Source: Nymphaea colorata (Eukaryota > Streptophyta > Magnoliopsida > Nymphaeales > Nymphaeaceae). Taken from it: 64,000 nt of DNA. The translations under genes and the position numbers were made by a program. Under the pieces are notes generated by a model, which worked only from the letters and a program-made list of their open reading frames with translations, did not search any database and was not told the origin of the DNA. Positions within the stretch are counted from its first letter, which is position 1, and the number at the start of each line of letters is the position of its first letter. The stretch is taken from positions 9,126,972 through 9,190,971 of the forward strand of contig NC_045146.1 of NCBI RefSeq assembly GCF_008831285.2, read 5' to 3'. Below are positions 21,104-33,501 of the stretch, piece by piece.

Positions 21104-23250
21104 TTTCACATATAAAAAAAAATTGACTATTCTACATATTAATCGTTAAAAATTTGACTCGTCCCCATGTTATTTTTTCAGGATTTCTAGAGGGATTGGA
21201 CCCGACCTACCAGTACTAGTTCATGGTGTCCTTACTAGAAGTAATCAAGCCTAGGACTAAGCTTTACCTTTCTATTTGTGTAAGTGCTTAGATGTCATCT
21301 CTGATACTAATGGAAAAATGAAACAAATGTGCCCTAAATTTTGAAAGTAGTTTATTAAAATCTAATTTGACCTTAGAACTTAAGTTTTATACTGAAATGT
21401 CATTATATTATCCCTATTGTTATCATATGCCATGCAACGAGTTACCCTAAGCTACATGATGCATGCATCTTAAGGTTTCCAGGTAATTTGTTTGAAATAC
21501 TTGTGCATTTTGAAATTCCTTTTGAAAGTATAAATGTAATTTTAGAAAACAATGTGCCTAATTAGACTTTGATCAAGTTTGAATTATTTTTCATATGAAA
21601 ATTGTTACTTAGAGTATAGTACTAAATCAACTTCTTTATATTCTTAGTAGAAGTGAATTTTGTATTCTAGTGATGTAGATGTGTTTAACCTGAAATCAAT
21701 GCATGCCTAATCTAGTTGAGCTTATTTGAAGATTTAAAGGATGATTACTTACTCACAAACTAAGACTGATCTCAAAGTTAAGGGATTAATTGTCATTAAG
21801 TTTCAATTAAATTTAATGTGTGAAGATGTGTCTACTTAACAAACGAATGATGAAAATAAACTATATGAAATGCATAAATAAAAAATCACGAGTGAACTAA
21901 ATAAAATACATCAATTAAAAATAAACTAAATGAAACACACAAGCATGGATTAAAGACTACTAAACTAAATAAAATGCATGGATAAGTTGGAATAAGCACC
22001 GCTCAAAGCTAAATGCATAGACTAAAGGTTAAATATATGCTGAATAGAATGCATAGATCCAACCATAAACTAAATGAAATAAAAAAATTGATGTCTTAGG
22101 GAAAGACAAATGAAGAGAGAGGAAGAGGAAAAAAAGAGAGGTAAATAGAGAGAGAGAAAGAGAAAAAGAAAAAGAAAATGAAGACGAAGGAAAATAGAGG
22201 GGGGAGAGAAAAAGAGAGGACAAAGTAAGAGGAGGTGAGAAAGATAGGAATAGAGAAAGAAGAAGAGGAAAACAGAGAGAGATGGGGAGAGAGGGAAAAA
22301 GAGAAAGAGGGAGAGAGGAAAAAGATAGGACAATAGAGAGAGAATGATAAAGAGAGAAAGTAGAGAGAAAAAATAAAACTAGAGAAAATGATAGGGGGAG
22401 AAAGTAATAGAGAGAGAAAAAGCTAGCAAGAATGATTAGAGAGAAAAAGTAGAGAAAATTGAGAGAGAATGATAGAAAGAGAAAGTAGTGAAGATAGGAA
22501 GAGATGAAGGAAAGTTTGGCATACCTAACCCTCAAATTAACATGAAAATTAAAGCAAATTAATATACTTATTTGAAAAAGTTTAAAAATGATTATTTCAT
22601 TCCCTTAATCAAGATTATTACCCCGAGTAAGGTATTGATCATTCTTAAATTTCAATTGAGTAAATTAATTAAAGAGAACGTATTCCATCAAAGAGATGAG
22701 CATTACTCCCAATTAATAAGAAAATTAAAGCAAATTAGTATGCTCATTTGAAATTTTAAAAAATGATTATTTTATTACCTTAAATGGTGATTAGTACCAC
22801 AACTAAGGGATTCAACATTCTTGAATTTCATTTAAGCATACTAAGTAAAGAGAGCCTAAGTCTAAGATAAAGATGGGCATACCTTACCCCTTCGAGCCCT
22901 AATGACAATAAAATAAACCTAGCCTATTCTAAGCATGATTAAGAAACATAATGAAGATTATAATGAAAATTAAAATAAAGAAAAGTAAAATAAACTAAAG
23001 AAGAAAAGGAAGGAGAGAGACATTACCTAATAGAGTTTTCCTTAAAGGCGAAAGGGGGAGAGAAGATTCGAGAGAAAGAGAAAATGAGAGAGGAGAGCGA
23101 GAGTAAAACTCAAGGAATGAAGTGAATGGAGGGGAGAAGAGGGCTATTTATAGTTGGGTTTGCCCCCTCCCCCAAATTGTCCACACAAGCTATGAAATAG
23201 GTCATCATGATTTAGAAAAGCAGCATAAGAGCATTTTTATCATTTAACAA
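21104..23250 (-). repeat. 3' LTR of the Tat-like element (right edge approximate)
   Basis: It matches 29591-31810 in order: a block around 'tgaaacaaatgt', blocks of 'aactaaatgaaatgcat', a purine-rich run (22080-22510), then 'attaaagcaaattaatatac'. On the minus strand a TATA box, CTATAAATAGC, lies at about 23145-23155. The 168-codon Ser/Phe/Leu-rich frame across the purine run is a composition artefact. Confidence 0.7.
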
Positions 23251-23466
23251 GCTAAAAGAATAAGTCATAATGACCTAAAATACACATGATTGTCTTACAG
23301 GGGTGTTTTGGTTATTTCATGTTCAAAATAGATAATTATTTCTATGAAAAAACAATTGCACTAAAAGGGTGTTTTTGTCATTTTACAATACTATAAAAAT
23401 GACAAACTTGGCACAAAAAAATTTCATCTTTTCATTTTTGAAATGACTACCGTTATCTCAACAATG

Positions 23467-25895
23467 TCATGTGGCATTCCAAGATGACAGAATATTTTTG
23501 TGAATGAAATAAACAATGTATTTACCTTCAACACTTCTCAAGCTAATAGCTTCTACCCACTTGGTGAAATATTCTGTAGTAGTAAGGAAGTACTTGTGCC
23601 GATTAGAGGCAACTGGATTGACGGGGCCCACCACATCAAAGGCCCACATGGAAAAGGGTCATGGAGAAACTATTGAATATAGGTAGTCTGCTAGTGCATG
23701 AATATGTGGGGTGTGCATTTGACATTTTAAACATTTTCTTACATATTTGCAGCAATCTTGCTGTATGAGTGGGTAATAATATCCTGCCTAAATGATCTAT
23801 TTTGTAAGCATTTGATAACCAACATAGCTTCCACAGGTGCCTTCATATACCTCTTTGATAACTTCCATGGCTTCTTCTTTGTGTAAGCATAAGGTGTATT
23901 GTGAACTAAAGCCTCCTTTGTGGAACACTTCTTCCATGATGAAGTTTTTGGAGGACATTCTTTGAATGACATGTCTTTCCTTTTTAGTTAAATCTGAGGG
24001 GAATTATCCTGTCCCAGTATAGTCCTTAATGTTCGGATACCATCTGGATTCTTTGTCTTCTACTTGATTTATTCTCTCTAGAGGTTGATATGTAGGTTGT
24101 CCAAGTCTACCAACTTCAAAGGCCCAACAAGGTTCAATTCCATTAAATGTAATGATTGATTCCAAGTTGGCTAAACCATCAGCAAATTTATTGTATTATC
24201 CCTTAATGTAAAATCATTAGAATTCTTCAAAATTTTGAATGAGGGAATGAGTGGTCTCTTGGCAAGGTGCAAGCTTTGAGTTTTTTACTCTCTACTCATT
24301 CACTTGGTTAATGACTAACACAGAATCACCAAATATGTAGGCTTTTTTTGCTTTGAGTGTCTTCATTCCATGGATTAATGTCCCGTATTCTGCTATGTTA
24401 TTTGTGTAAGAAAAATCTACCTTAATGGAGTAGGGTATCATTTATTTTTCTAGGGCAATGATAAGATCTCAATTCCTACTTCAGTTATATTTTTGGAGCC
24501 ATCAAAAAATAATCACCAAAAAAGTGTTTGGTTTATATGAAAAATGTGTTCATCTAGAAAGTCATCACCTATCTTGATTTCATCTGCTAATAGAAAATCT
24601 ATCAATTGATCTACCAATGCTTGACCCTTTACAGATTTTTGTGCTTATAGGTTATACTGCATGAGAATGACATTCCATTTTGTAATTTTTCCACTGAAAA
24701 ATGTTTTTTCTAGAATATACTTAAGCGAATTAAGCTTTCAGAGGACCTTGACTTCCACAGCAAGGAGGTAATGTCTCAACTTTTGGGCCATTCATACTAA
24801 TGCTAAACAAGTTTTTTCTATTATTGAATATCTATTTTCATATCAAACAAAAGTTTTGCTTACATAATATATAACATGTTCTATTTTACACTCAACTTCA
24901 TATTGTGCCAAAAATCCTATGCAAGCAAAGTCATTCACAGGGGTATACAATAACAGTGATTGGTCTAGTACTAGAGGGTTTAAGATAAGAGAGTGAAGGA
25001 GATATCTTTTAATTTTCTAAAAAGATTGCTAACATTCTAGGCCCCATTCAAATTTAGCTCCTTTTCTCAATAACTGATTAAATGGTGCACACCTCATAGT
25101 TAAGCTAAAATGAACCTTCTGATGGCCTGAATGTGCCCTTGCAGGCTACATAGTTCTTTTAAGTTATTGGATGGTATCAATAATTGCTCAGCCTTTACTG
25201 GATCTACTTTGATTCTTCTTTTGCTCACCATATATCCCAGAAGCTTGCCTAATTATACTCCGAACACACATTGTTATGGATTTAAATAGAGCTTGTAAAA
25301 TAATAGTCTATCAAAGGTGTTTGAACAATATGATTCGAGTTTTAGATTTGACCAAGATGTCACTTACATATGCATCCATGAACATATGCATCAGATCCTG
25401 AAATATGATAGTCATAGCCTTTTGGTAAATGGCCCTAGTATTCTTCAATCAAAAGGCATGATTTATAACAAAATATTCCCTAAGATGTGGTAAATAAAAT
25501 ATTTTGTTGGTCTTAAGTTGCCAATTGAATTTGACTAAGTATCCATCCATGAAGGAGAACAATGCATGACCAGTTGTACTATCTGCCAAAACATATATGT
25601 TAGGAAGACAGAAGTCATCTTTTGGAGTACCTTTATTTAACTCTCAGAAGCCTATGCATATTATGATGTTCCTGTTCTTCTTAGGAACAACCACAATATT
25701 AGTCAACCATTCTGAGTACTCAACAGGTCTAATAAAACCAACTTTCAAAAAGTGTTCTAGTCCTTTAACTTTGTCTTCCAACCTTGGTTCAAGTTTTCTC
25801 AATTTCTGTTTTACTAGCTTACAATTTGCCTTCAGGGTCAAATTGTGCGCCACAAGTTTTGACTCAAAGCCAAACAAGTCTTCATAGTCTGGCAA
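23467..25895 (-). pseudogene. pol remnant of the Tat-like element: reverse transcriptase, RNase H, integrase
   Basis: Reverse transcriptase begins near 25895 with KQKLRKLEPRLEDKVK and GFIRPVEYSEWLTNIVVVPK, the usual gypsy RT entry. The active-site box, normally YVDD, reads YVSDILVKSK (about 25340-25390), so a catalytic aspartate is replaced by serine. Further on, RNase H and linker pieces are visible in shifted frames (FADGLANLES near 24180), then the zinc-binding region with EVYEGTCGSYVGYQM (about 23800-23850), and the start of the integrase core MWAFDVVGPVNPVASNRHKY with YFTKWVEAISL (23467-23649). Many frameshifts and stops separate the pieces. Active enzyme cannot be made. Confidence 0.8.
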
Positions 25896-27162
25896 AGACC
25901 CTTGATGTTTTTTTCTAGAAATTGAGTAAGTTTATCTTCTTCTTATTGACTTGGATTAGCCCCACTATGAAGGATTTTAGAATCTTCAATTGTGCCCATT
26001 TATTTCCTTAGTTGGGTCTTTGAACAATGATGAAAGTTTATCTTGCTTTTGTGATTGAGCAAATTCTGGGAGCTCTGAAATGGAAGGGTTACATTCTTTC
26101 ATGTCGTCAGAAATTGACTCCTTTGTCACCTTGGTTCCTCCTCTGATCTTATTGAACCAAGGTGTTTCTTGTAGAGATGCTTAAGTGTTCTAGTGAACTG
26201 CATTTGGATTAATTACTAGTTTCTTTGAGGCATTGGGTACCATTATGAAGTCCCTTATGTGAATATTGGGATTAGACAATGAATTATAGTGCATGCAAAA
26301 AAATTATGAAGGAAAGCATAGAGATAACTTAGGAGACAAAATGTTTATTCCATCGAAGAAAAAGAGGGGTCTTGGACCCAACGTACAAAGTATAAGTATT
26401 TATGGTGCAATATATATATATATAGTGACAAAAGATAGATTCAGACCCATCCCCTGAAACATCTACCTAGGCTGCATGGTGGTCTTGACAAAAACTATTG
26501 ACTTGGCTATTTGTCCCTTGTATCCCAGACTAGTACTCTGTATTTAGTTGGGCAGGATCAAGGTCTCCATTCATCCCAAACCCGTATATGCTCATAGTCA
26601 TGTTTGAGGAGGAAGTGAAATCTTTTCGTTATCTTTGAAAATTCCTCCTATAGAGGGTGATTCTTGATGCCTTGCTTATTAATCCTACTTTCGAGTTTGA
26701 AGTAAGCCCAGTCTACCCACTGTACAACTGAGTTGACATGTTCTTCATGATCTATGAATTTTGGACATTCTAGGCTCTCGCTTAGGTCCACCTAATCTTT
26801 CTGGAAGATAATTGGAACTTGGATTGTATAGGCTGGCTTCGGTATCATAGGGTGAGGTAGCCAATTTCTGGGTTTTCAGCTAAAATAATAATGGTCATTC
26901 CTCCTTTACTTCACTTAATACACTGAAGTAGTGTGCAGAGAACAACATTGGCTTCATGGATCCATCGTCTACCAAGCAGCAGATTGTATGATGGTGACCA
27001 CGTAAAAGTGGGCAGAATGCACAACGTAATTGATTGATTTTTTTATTGATGAAATCAAGTAGATCCTTCCTTTCATGATCTGACTGTGGTTGTCAAATCC
27101 ATAGATGGTTAGCTATCATCGAGACCACTGGCACATACTCCTCTGCATGGGCTTCTAGAGTT

Positions 27163-27345
27163 TTAGCTATCATCAACATATGTTGAGTTTGTTACCCTAT
27201 CAATCAAGACATGGGAAACTGTCATCCCCCTCGTGCACACCACAATATACAAGGCATTGTTATGAAATTGATGTGGCTTGGGCAAGTCATTATCTAAAAA
27301 CGTGATTGGTGTGTATGCCATCACAAAAGTAACTATCTTTGCCAT
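27163..27345 (-). pseudogene. Aspartic protease remnant of the Tat-like element
   Basis: The frame contains YTPITFLDNDLPKPHQFHNN, ALYIVVCTRGMTVSHVLID and a damaged active-site loop: Tat elements have an Asp-Asn/Ser-Gly-Ser box here, while this copy reads IDRVTNSTYV, so the catalytic motif is lost. It lies between the gag and RT remnants, as expected. Confidence 0.65.
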
Positions 27346-28100
27346 AGCTTCTAGGGAATTATTGGGTTTTACTTTTATTAAGTATGTTTTCTGATGCTTC
27401 CTTATGTTGGGAAGATGCCTTGATCAAGTCTAGAATAGAGACATTAGATATGATAGTGAGTGGCCTAGGAAGTCTTTTTTTTTTTTTTTTGCTGCCTTGG
27501 AGGATTGAGGTTTGTCTTCATTCTCTTCTTCTTCCAGCAAACAATTTTAGAGATTGGCCTTTCATCATTTGGCTAGATTTTGACAACTAATCTCTTCTTG
27601 GCCAAAGCTATGACAAAGTGGGTTGGTGATAACTCTAAGTGCCAAGTTATTGCTCCTATATTTACCTTTAGATCATTTTAGTGTCTTATATGGTATTGTG
27701 GGTGAAAGGGCAGCATCGAGACCACTGCCACAGTATGTTATCCATGATTTTTAAATTCTCATCTTGATCTTCCTCCACTACTAATTTCTTATAAATGCAG
27801 TCTTGTACTATATGCTTTAAGACGATGAAAACTTCTGTATCATATCATAGGGCTTGATGAAATTTGCAGAACTAGTCCATCCTTTTCCCATTCATTTTTT
27901 ATGGGTCAGATATACTTGGTAGCTTCACAAGATTCTCAAAAAACATAAGTCTTAAGAGCTCAATCATAGACTGCTTCAATGGAGTATTTTCTATCCATGT
28001 TCCAAGAGAGATTTTTTTCCTTTGTAGCTTCTAACTCATTGTGCTTGTTGTTGCCCTTATTGTTGCATGACTATTTTGATTGGCATTATCTTATTTCAGG

Positions 28101-29047
28101 CTAGTTGTAGCTGAAAATAATGTGTTGGCCTGGAATTTTACTTTCTTTTTGGGCTCCTCCTTCAATTTTAGGTGGGTCATCATAGTAACCTTTGTTAATT
28201 GTTGTCTTGTAGCATTCTGCCCTCTTGGTCAAATCTGCAATTGGCTCGCATGGAATTTGAGTGACCTGCTTCTTTAATGGTTGATTGAAGTTATCAAAGA
28301 TCATTAAGAGGGCATGTTCTTCTAGAACTAGGGTCTTCATCTTGTTATTGGTAGTTTGCCAACTTTGAATAAAATCTCTGACCGTTTCATCCGGGTTTTG
28401 ATGCAAGGTGCTCAAACTCCATGTAGGTGTAGTATCCTTGACATCAAACTTTTCAATAAACAAATTGATAACTTTATCAAATTCCTTAAGCTCATCGAAT
28501 CAATGTTTTTTGCATACCACATACCTGCATCCCCTTCAAGAGTTCAAGGAAAACACCTAAAAAGGGCCCAATTGTTCCTTTTGAATTTGAACCATTCATT
28601 GAAAAAGTTACCCAGATGATTCTTTGGGTCACCTTTACCGTTGTACTTGGAAAAGATCCTTTGGGAGTTCTTCTATCTCCTTTTCTCCTTCAAGATCTAG
28701 ATAAAAGTTCTCGTAAGAGTAGACTTTCTTATCTTTATCCTATATTGATTTCATCATCTTGTCCATTTCTTGTATTTTTGTCTGCATTGAGTCAGCAAAG
28801 GCTGTTCATTTTCAGAATTCTTTGATCTTCCTTCCCCATGCATTTGGCCTTGGAGTGTCTATCTTTGCCTTTCAAAGTTGAACCCTTGTATCAGTTTCTC
28901 CATCATTTTTCGAAACATGTTGAATGTGGCAGGATCCATGACATCTTCATTTCTTTGATTTTCTCGATTTTTGGGATTCACTTTCCTAGTCGTGTTATCT
29001 TGCGAACCTTGATCCTTCAGATTCTGCATTCTTCTCGTATTCACCAT
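28101..29047 (-). pseudogene. gag remnant of the Tat-like element
   Basis: An N-terminal piece begins MVNTRRMQNLKDQGSQDN at 29047 and reads to 28859; this start is typical of Tat/Athila gag proteins. After a broken stretch the conserved gag core is visible at 28463-28101: LSTLHQNPDETVRDFIQSW, then ALLMIFDNFNQPLKKQ and LTKRAECYKTTINK. At least one frameshift lies between them and no zinc knuckle was found. Confidence 0.75.
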
Positions 29048-29590
29048 ATTACAAAGGTTGACTTTTCCAATCCTTGCCTTGAAAATTGACCTAAGTGAGA
29101 TTAATATGGTAGATTAGGAGTAGATGATTATAAATAGATTTGAGAAACATTTTAACAAAACACAAAGTGGAGATAAAATCTAGCTCGAAAGGTTGGTCTC
29201 ATAGTGGAACTTACCCTAGTTCTATTGCCCACATGGTAAGACGAACAACATGAGGATTAGGACTAACAAAGTGTGGACATTTTTCAAATGTGAACACATG
29301 CATAAATTATTGGCTCCAATGCAGTGGGGCCTAAGGTATAGCTTAAAATTAGAAGAGAACAAACATTGTTTTCATACAACTTCTAAATTGAGGAGGGTTA
29401 TATTTTCCTAAGTCTATGTGATCATTTATAAATCCTCCTTGATTAATCCTAAGAAATTAAAACAAACCATGTCTAAATCTATAAGGGACACTTAAGGTTC
29501 TAAGGTTTAGATGACATTTAGAAAATTAAACAAATAGAGGGTAAGCTTATCAAACAAGGATAAGTCCCATCATGGTCGCCGAACTGATTC

Positions 29591-31738
29591 CGCGTAAAAT
29601 TCAACTATTTCATGTGTCAAGCGTTCATTTCATGTGTCAAGCGTTCAAAATTTGACTTGCCTCTGTTTGACTTGCGCAGAATTTTTAGAAAAATGGGACC
29701 TGAGCTGTTAGTACGAGACTTGACTATTCTTGTCACCTTTACCAGGTGTAATCAAGCTAAGGACTAAGTTTTACACTTCTATTTGTCTAAGTATCTAAAT
29801 GTCATCATGATCCTAATGTAAAAATGAAACAAATGTACCCCAACTTTTGAAAGTAATGGTTGATTAAAATCTAATTTGGCCTCATAACGTAATATTCATA
29901 ATGAAATGTCACTAGACTATCCTTATTGCCATCACAGGCCATGCAATGGCTTACCTAAGCTACATGATGCATGCATCTCAAGGTTTTAGAAAACTTGTTT
30001 GAAATACTTGTGCATTTGGAAATTCCTTTTGAAAGAATGAATGCAAATTTATAAATCAATGTGCCTCATTAGAATTTAATCAAGATTGAATTGCTTCTTA
30101 TACCCAAATTATTATTGAGAGTAGAGTACTAAATTCAACTTGTTTGGATTCTCATTAGAAGTGAATTTTGTATTCTAGTGATGCAGATGTATTTAATCCA
30201 AAATCAATGCATACCTAATCTATGTGAGCTTATTTGAAGATTTCAAGGATAACTACTTACTTTCATACTGAGATTGACATCAAAGTTAAGAGATTAATTA
30301 TCCTTGAATTTCAATTAAGTTTAATGTGTGAAGATATGCCTGATTAATGAACCAATGATGAAAATAAACCAGATGAAATGCATGAATCAAAGATCATGAG
30401 TGAACTAAATGAAATACATCAATTAAGAGTAAACTAAATGAACCACACAACTCTCCATTAAAAACTAATGAACTAAATGAAATGCATGAATACGTTAGAA
30501 TAAGCACAGATCAAAGCTAAATGCGTGAGCTAAAGATTAAACAGAAGCTAAATGGAATGCATATATCCAATTATATGCTAAATGAAATAAAGAGATTGAT
30601 ATCTTAGAAAGAAAGAAGTGAAGAGAGTGAGAGATAGAGAAAAGAGAGAGGGAAAAAAGAAGAGATATAAAGAGAGTGAAAAAAAGAGGAAAATAGAGAG
30701 AGAGAGAGAGAAGAAGAAAAATAGAGGGAGAAATGGAGAGAGAAAAACAAAGAAGGAAAAAGAGAAACATAGAGATAGAAAGATAGAAAAATAGAGCAAT
30801 AGAGAGAAGAAGAGGGAAAATAGAGAGAGATGGAGAAAGAGAAGGGAAAAGAGAAAAATATAGAAAGCAAAAGATAAGAAAAGAGAGAGAATGATAGAGA
30901 GAGAAAGAAAAGAAAATGATAGGGAGCTGAAAAAAGAAAATAGAGAGAGAAAATAAAACTAGAGAGAATGATAAAAAGAGAAAGTAAAGAAAATAGAGGG
31001 GAGAAGAAAACTAGAGAAAGTGATAAGAGAGTGAAAGTAGAGAAAATAGAAACAAAATGGAGAGAGAGAAAGTAGAGAAAATAGAGAGAGATGAATGGAA
31101 GAGGGTATACCTAACCCCAAATTAACATGTAAATTAAAACAAATAATTATACTTATTTAAAATTTTAAGAAATGATTATTCAATTTCCTTAAATCATAAT
31201 TAGTATCAAGATTAAAGAATTAATCATTCTTAAATTTGATTTAAGTAAATTAATTAAAGAGTACCTAAGTCTAAGAAAAAGAAAAACATTACTCTTAATT
31301 AACAAGAAAATTAAAACAAATTAGTACGTTCATTTGAAATTTTTGAAATAATAATTATTTTATTCCTTTAAAACATGATTTATCACATTTTAAGGGATGA
31401 ATCATTCTTCATTCAAGTATACTTATTAAAAAGAACCTAAGTCTACGCGCGAGAGAGAGAGAGAGGCATACCTTACCCTTTTAAGCGCTAATGACATTAA
31501 ATTAAACCTAGTCTAATCTAAGCGTGCTTAAAACATAGTAAAAAGTATAATGAAGTGAAAGTTAAAATAAAGAAAATAAAATAAAATAAAGAAAAAAAAA
31601 AGGAAGGGGAGAGAGGCTTACCTAAGAGAGTTTCCCTTAGAGGCCAATGTGTGTATGAGAGAGAGAGAGAGAAGGTCCAAGAAATTGGTGGTTGGGGCTG
31701 GGGTAATTTATAGTTGAGCTATTCCCCCCACCCCCACC

Positions 31739-31801
<63 letters not shown>

Positions 31802-31824
31802 CACCCACTTCAAAGTTTCCCTCA
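29591..31824 (-). repeat. 5' LTR of the Tat-like element, truncated on the right
   Basis: It is the partner of 21104-23250. The TATA box reads CTATAAATTACC on the minus strand at about 31700-31712. It holds a purine-rich run at 30590-31100 and an exact 20-bp tandem duplication (29607-29646, unit atttcatgtgtcaagcgttc) absent from the other LTR. The outer part is disrupted by a 59-base A tract (31740-31798), and the CACTA end at 31825 follows directly. Confidence 0.7.
31740..31798. repeat. 59-base poly-A tract
   Basis: An uninterrupted A run preceded by a C-rich patch (ccccccacccccaccca). It lies where the other LTR has only 'ccccctcccccaaa', so it grew inside the LTR. The exact length is likely to be unreliable in any assembly. 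Confidence 0.9.
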
Positions 31825-32035
31825 CACTACAACAAATAGGGCTGCTGCTATGGCCAATAAACAAGTTGCCCTTGCCAAAATATTTTTGGCATCGGTTCAT
31901 ACATTAATGATTGCTACGGAGCACCATTGGCATAGGCCTTGCGCCCAGGCAGTAGCCATCGCCAAAAAGTTTTTGGACACAACTCACCTTTCTATTGGCT
32001 AAAATAGAAGCTGTTGCCAAAAGGTTTTTAGACAT
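31825..32035. mobile_element. Terminal region of a CACTA (En/Spm) DNA transposon
   Basis: CACTACAACAAATAGGGCTG at 31825 is a standard CACTA terminal inverted repeat. Behind it are three degenerate palindromic subterminal motifs of the form GCCAAAA-n-TTTTGGC at 31874-31890, 31961-31976 and 32016-32031, which is how these elements bind their transposase. The matching end (a TTGTTGTAGTG-type sequence) was not found to the right, so the other terminus is lost or outside my reading. No transposase frame is present. Confidence 0.7.
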
Positions 32036-32166
32036 GCCTCATGTTCTTATTGGTATATTAATCTACCCTATATATATATATATATCCAGTATCCAGTTTT
32101 GGAAAGTTAGAATTTGTATCTGATTGATCAAAGGCTGGTTCTATTTCAATCAGTGTCTCTTCCACC

Positions 32167-32320
32167 TTACATCTTGAAGCAACTTCTTTCGTCGTCTTCT
32201 ATTCTCTGTTGAATTTCTAGCTGCATCTTTTTAGAATTCAAGGCGTCCTCAACTCTTTTCTGAATAGCTTCTTCCACTCTCCGAGCAGTTTCCTCCTCCA
32301 ATAATTTAAACTCTGCTTCT
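32167..32320 (-). pseudogene. Gene fragment resembling the Glu/Arg-rich coiled coil of ARGLU1-type proteins
   Basis: A 50-codon open stretch without a start codon contains KLLEEETARRVEEAIQKRV and EDALNSKKMQLEIQQRIED, the alternating Glu/Arg/Lys helix pattern of ARGLU1-like nuclear splicing cofactors. Immediately after, the similarity continues only by changing frame twice (KKLLQDV, then VEETLIEIE), so the copy is broken. It lies about 130 bp inside the CACTA terminal region and has no visible flanking exons. Family assignment is from memory of the motif; any long Glu/Arg coiled coil is an alternative. Confidence 0.45.
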
Positions 32321-33501
32321 TATTGACGGCTGACAGAAACAAGGAGAAATTTAAGCAAGTGTATTGCTTTTATAGCAGAAGTTACATTGGGCATCTCAAT
32401 AGCTTCTTTAAAGAAATAAATGATCTTTTATTGAACAAGTTGGAAGTTCTGTCTTTCATGAAAATAAACGAACCTCTCCAGTATCATGACTCAATACAAG
32501 CAATGTTTTTTATGCACACCTCCAACAAATTTCTGATCCAAACAAATGAACTTTCAATTGCGTCATCAAATATAATAAGGGCGAGTAAGTAGCTTCCTTT
32601 ATAAAAGCCTACGGCAAAGAATGTCAAGCAACTTGCGGAAAGTATGAGAAATTAATCACTAGGAATACTTCAATCCTGTGATGAAATGGTGATGCAAAGA
32701 AAAATTTTAAATAAATTTTAAAGAAAGGTAATATTACATTCCATTTTCTACATCACAGGTCAAAAAATCCTACTCCTGTATAAAGTAAAGTTCTATAATT
32801 ATCCAAATTTCTCAGTGCTAGTGTCCGAGCATCTACCATACTGAATTCAGTAGTATTAATGTAGACAACTGCATCTTCATGAATCTCAAAAAAGTGTTAA
32901 GGCTGCACATAAATTAACTAACGATAACAAAACTTCACCCTACCCAGTCCAATGCTCAATTTTTTTTTTTGTCAAAATAGTCCTTAGCACAGGGAACTAC
33001 AATAATTTCAACAGAAGCCACTCACTAAGGCATCAGCTTTCCCTGGTTAAACATGTAATAGTGCAAATATTAGCTATGCATGAGGTGTAAATGTCCCTTT
33101 CTTCCACAAAGATAAAATTATAAGCAAAGTGGCCAATCTTATTCTACAATTTTCGAGTTCCATTTGTCACAAACATAAAATGATCTATAGATACACCTAG
33201 TTTCCTTATCAGCCACTATGTGAAACTTATATTCCAACTGCCCGCTCCCCCCTGCTGACTTTATACTTCAAAAATGAAAACACAACCACCAGGCTCCAAG
33301 CCTTGGAAGCTAGCTTCAAAAAATTCAATGACAGACACTCAGAAGGAAAACACAAAGAAAATCAGGAAAGGCTTTGGACGAGAAAAAAGCTAATGAAAAA
33401 CAAGTACGGTGAGTGCCTTCTGTTTATACTAAGTTTCATCCATCTGTGGATGCAACCTTACAAGGAGCACATAAATGAATGTGCAACTGCAACATATATA
33501 C
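32321..33501. other. AT-rich DNA, no gene recognised
   Basis: Between the ARGLU1-like fragment and the glycosyltransferase exons I see no coding similarity and no clear repeat. It may hold lost exons of either fragment. Confidence 0.5.

Larger units (their letters stand above)
21104..31824 (-). mobile_element. Decayed Tat-like Ty3/gypsy retrotransposon
   Basis: Two related regions of about 2.1 kb (21104 to about 23250, and 29591-31824) flank a region with gag, protease, reverse transcriptase and integrase remnants in gypsy order on the minus strand. Similarity of the two flanks can be followed through the inner end, a shared purine-rich stretch, the leader-like words 'taccttacccctt', and a TATA box followed by a C-rich patch. 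A primer-site-like sequence GGCGACCATGATGGGA (minus strand, about 29561-29577) just inside the right LTR resembles the arginine-tRNA site of Tat elements. The LTRs have clearly diverged (many substitutions and indels) and every frame is broken, so the insertion is old. The outer edges are approximate; the right LTR is cut by a long A tract and then a CACTA end. Confidence 0.8.

Noticed and set aside
22029-22535. 168-codon minus-strand open frame rich in Ser, Leu and Phe, and similar frames at 30537-30870
   Set aside because: They lie over purine-rich simple sequence inside both LTRs, occur in several registers at once and have no conserved motif; this is a composition effect.
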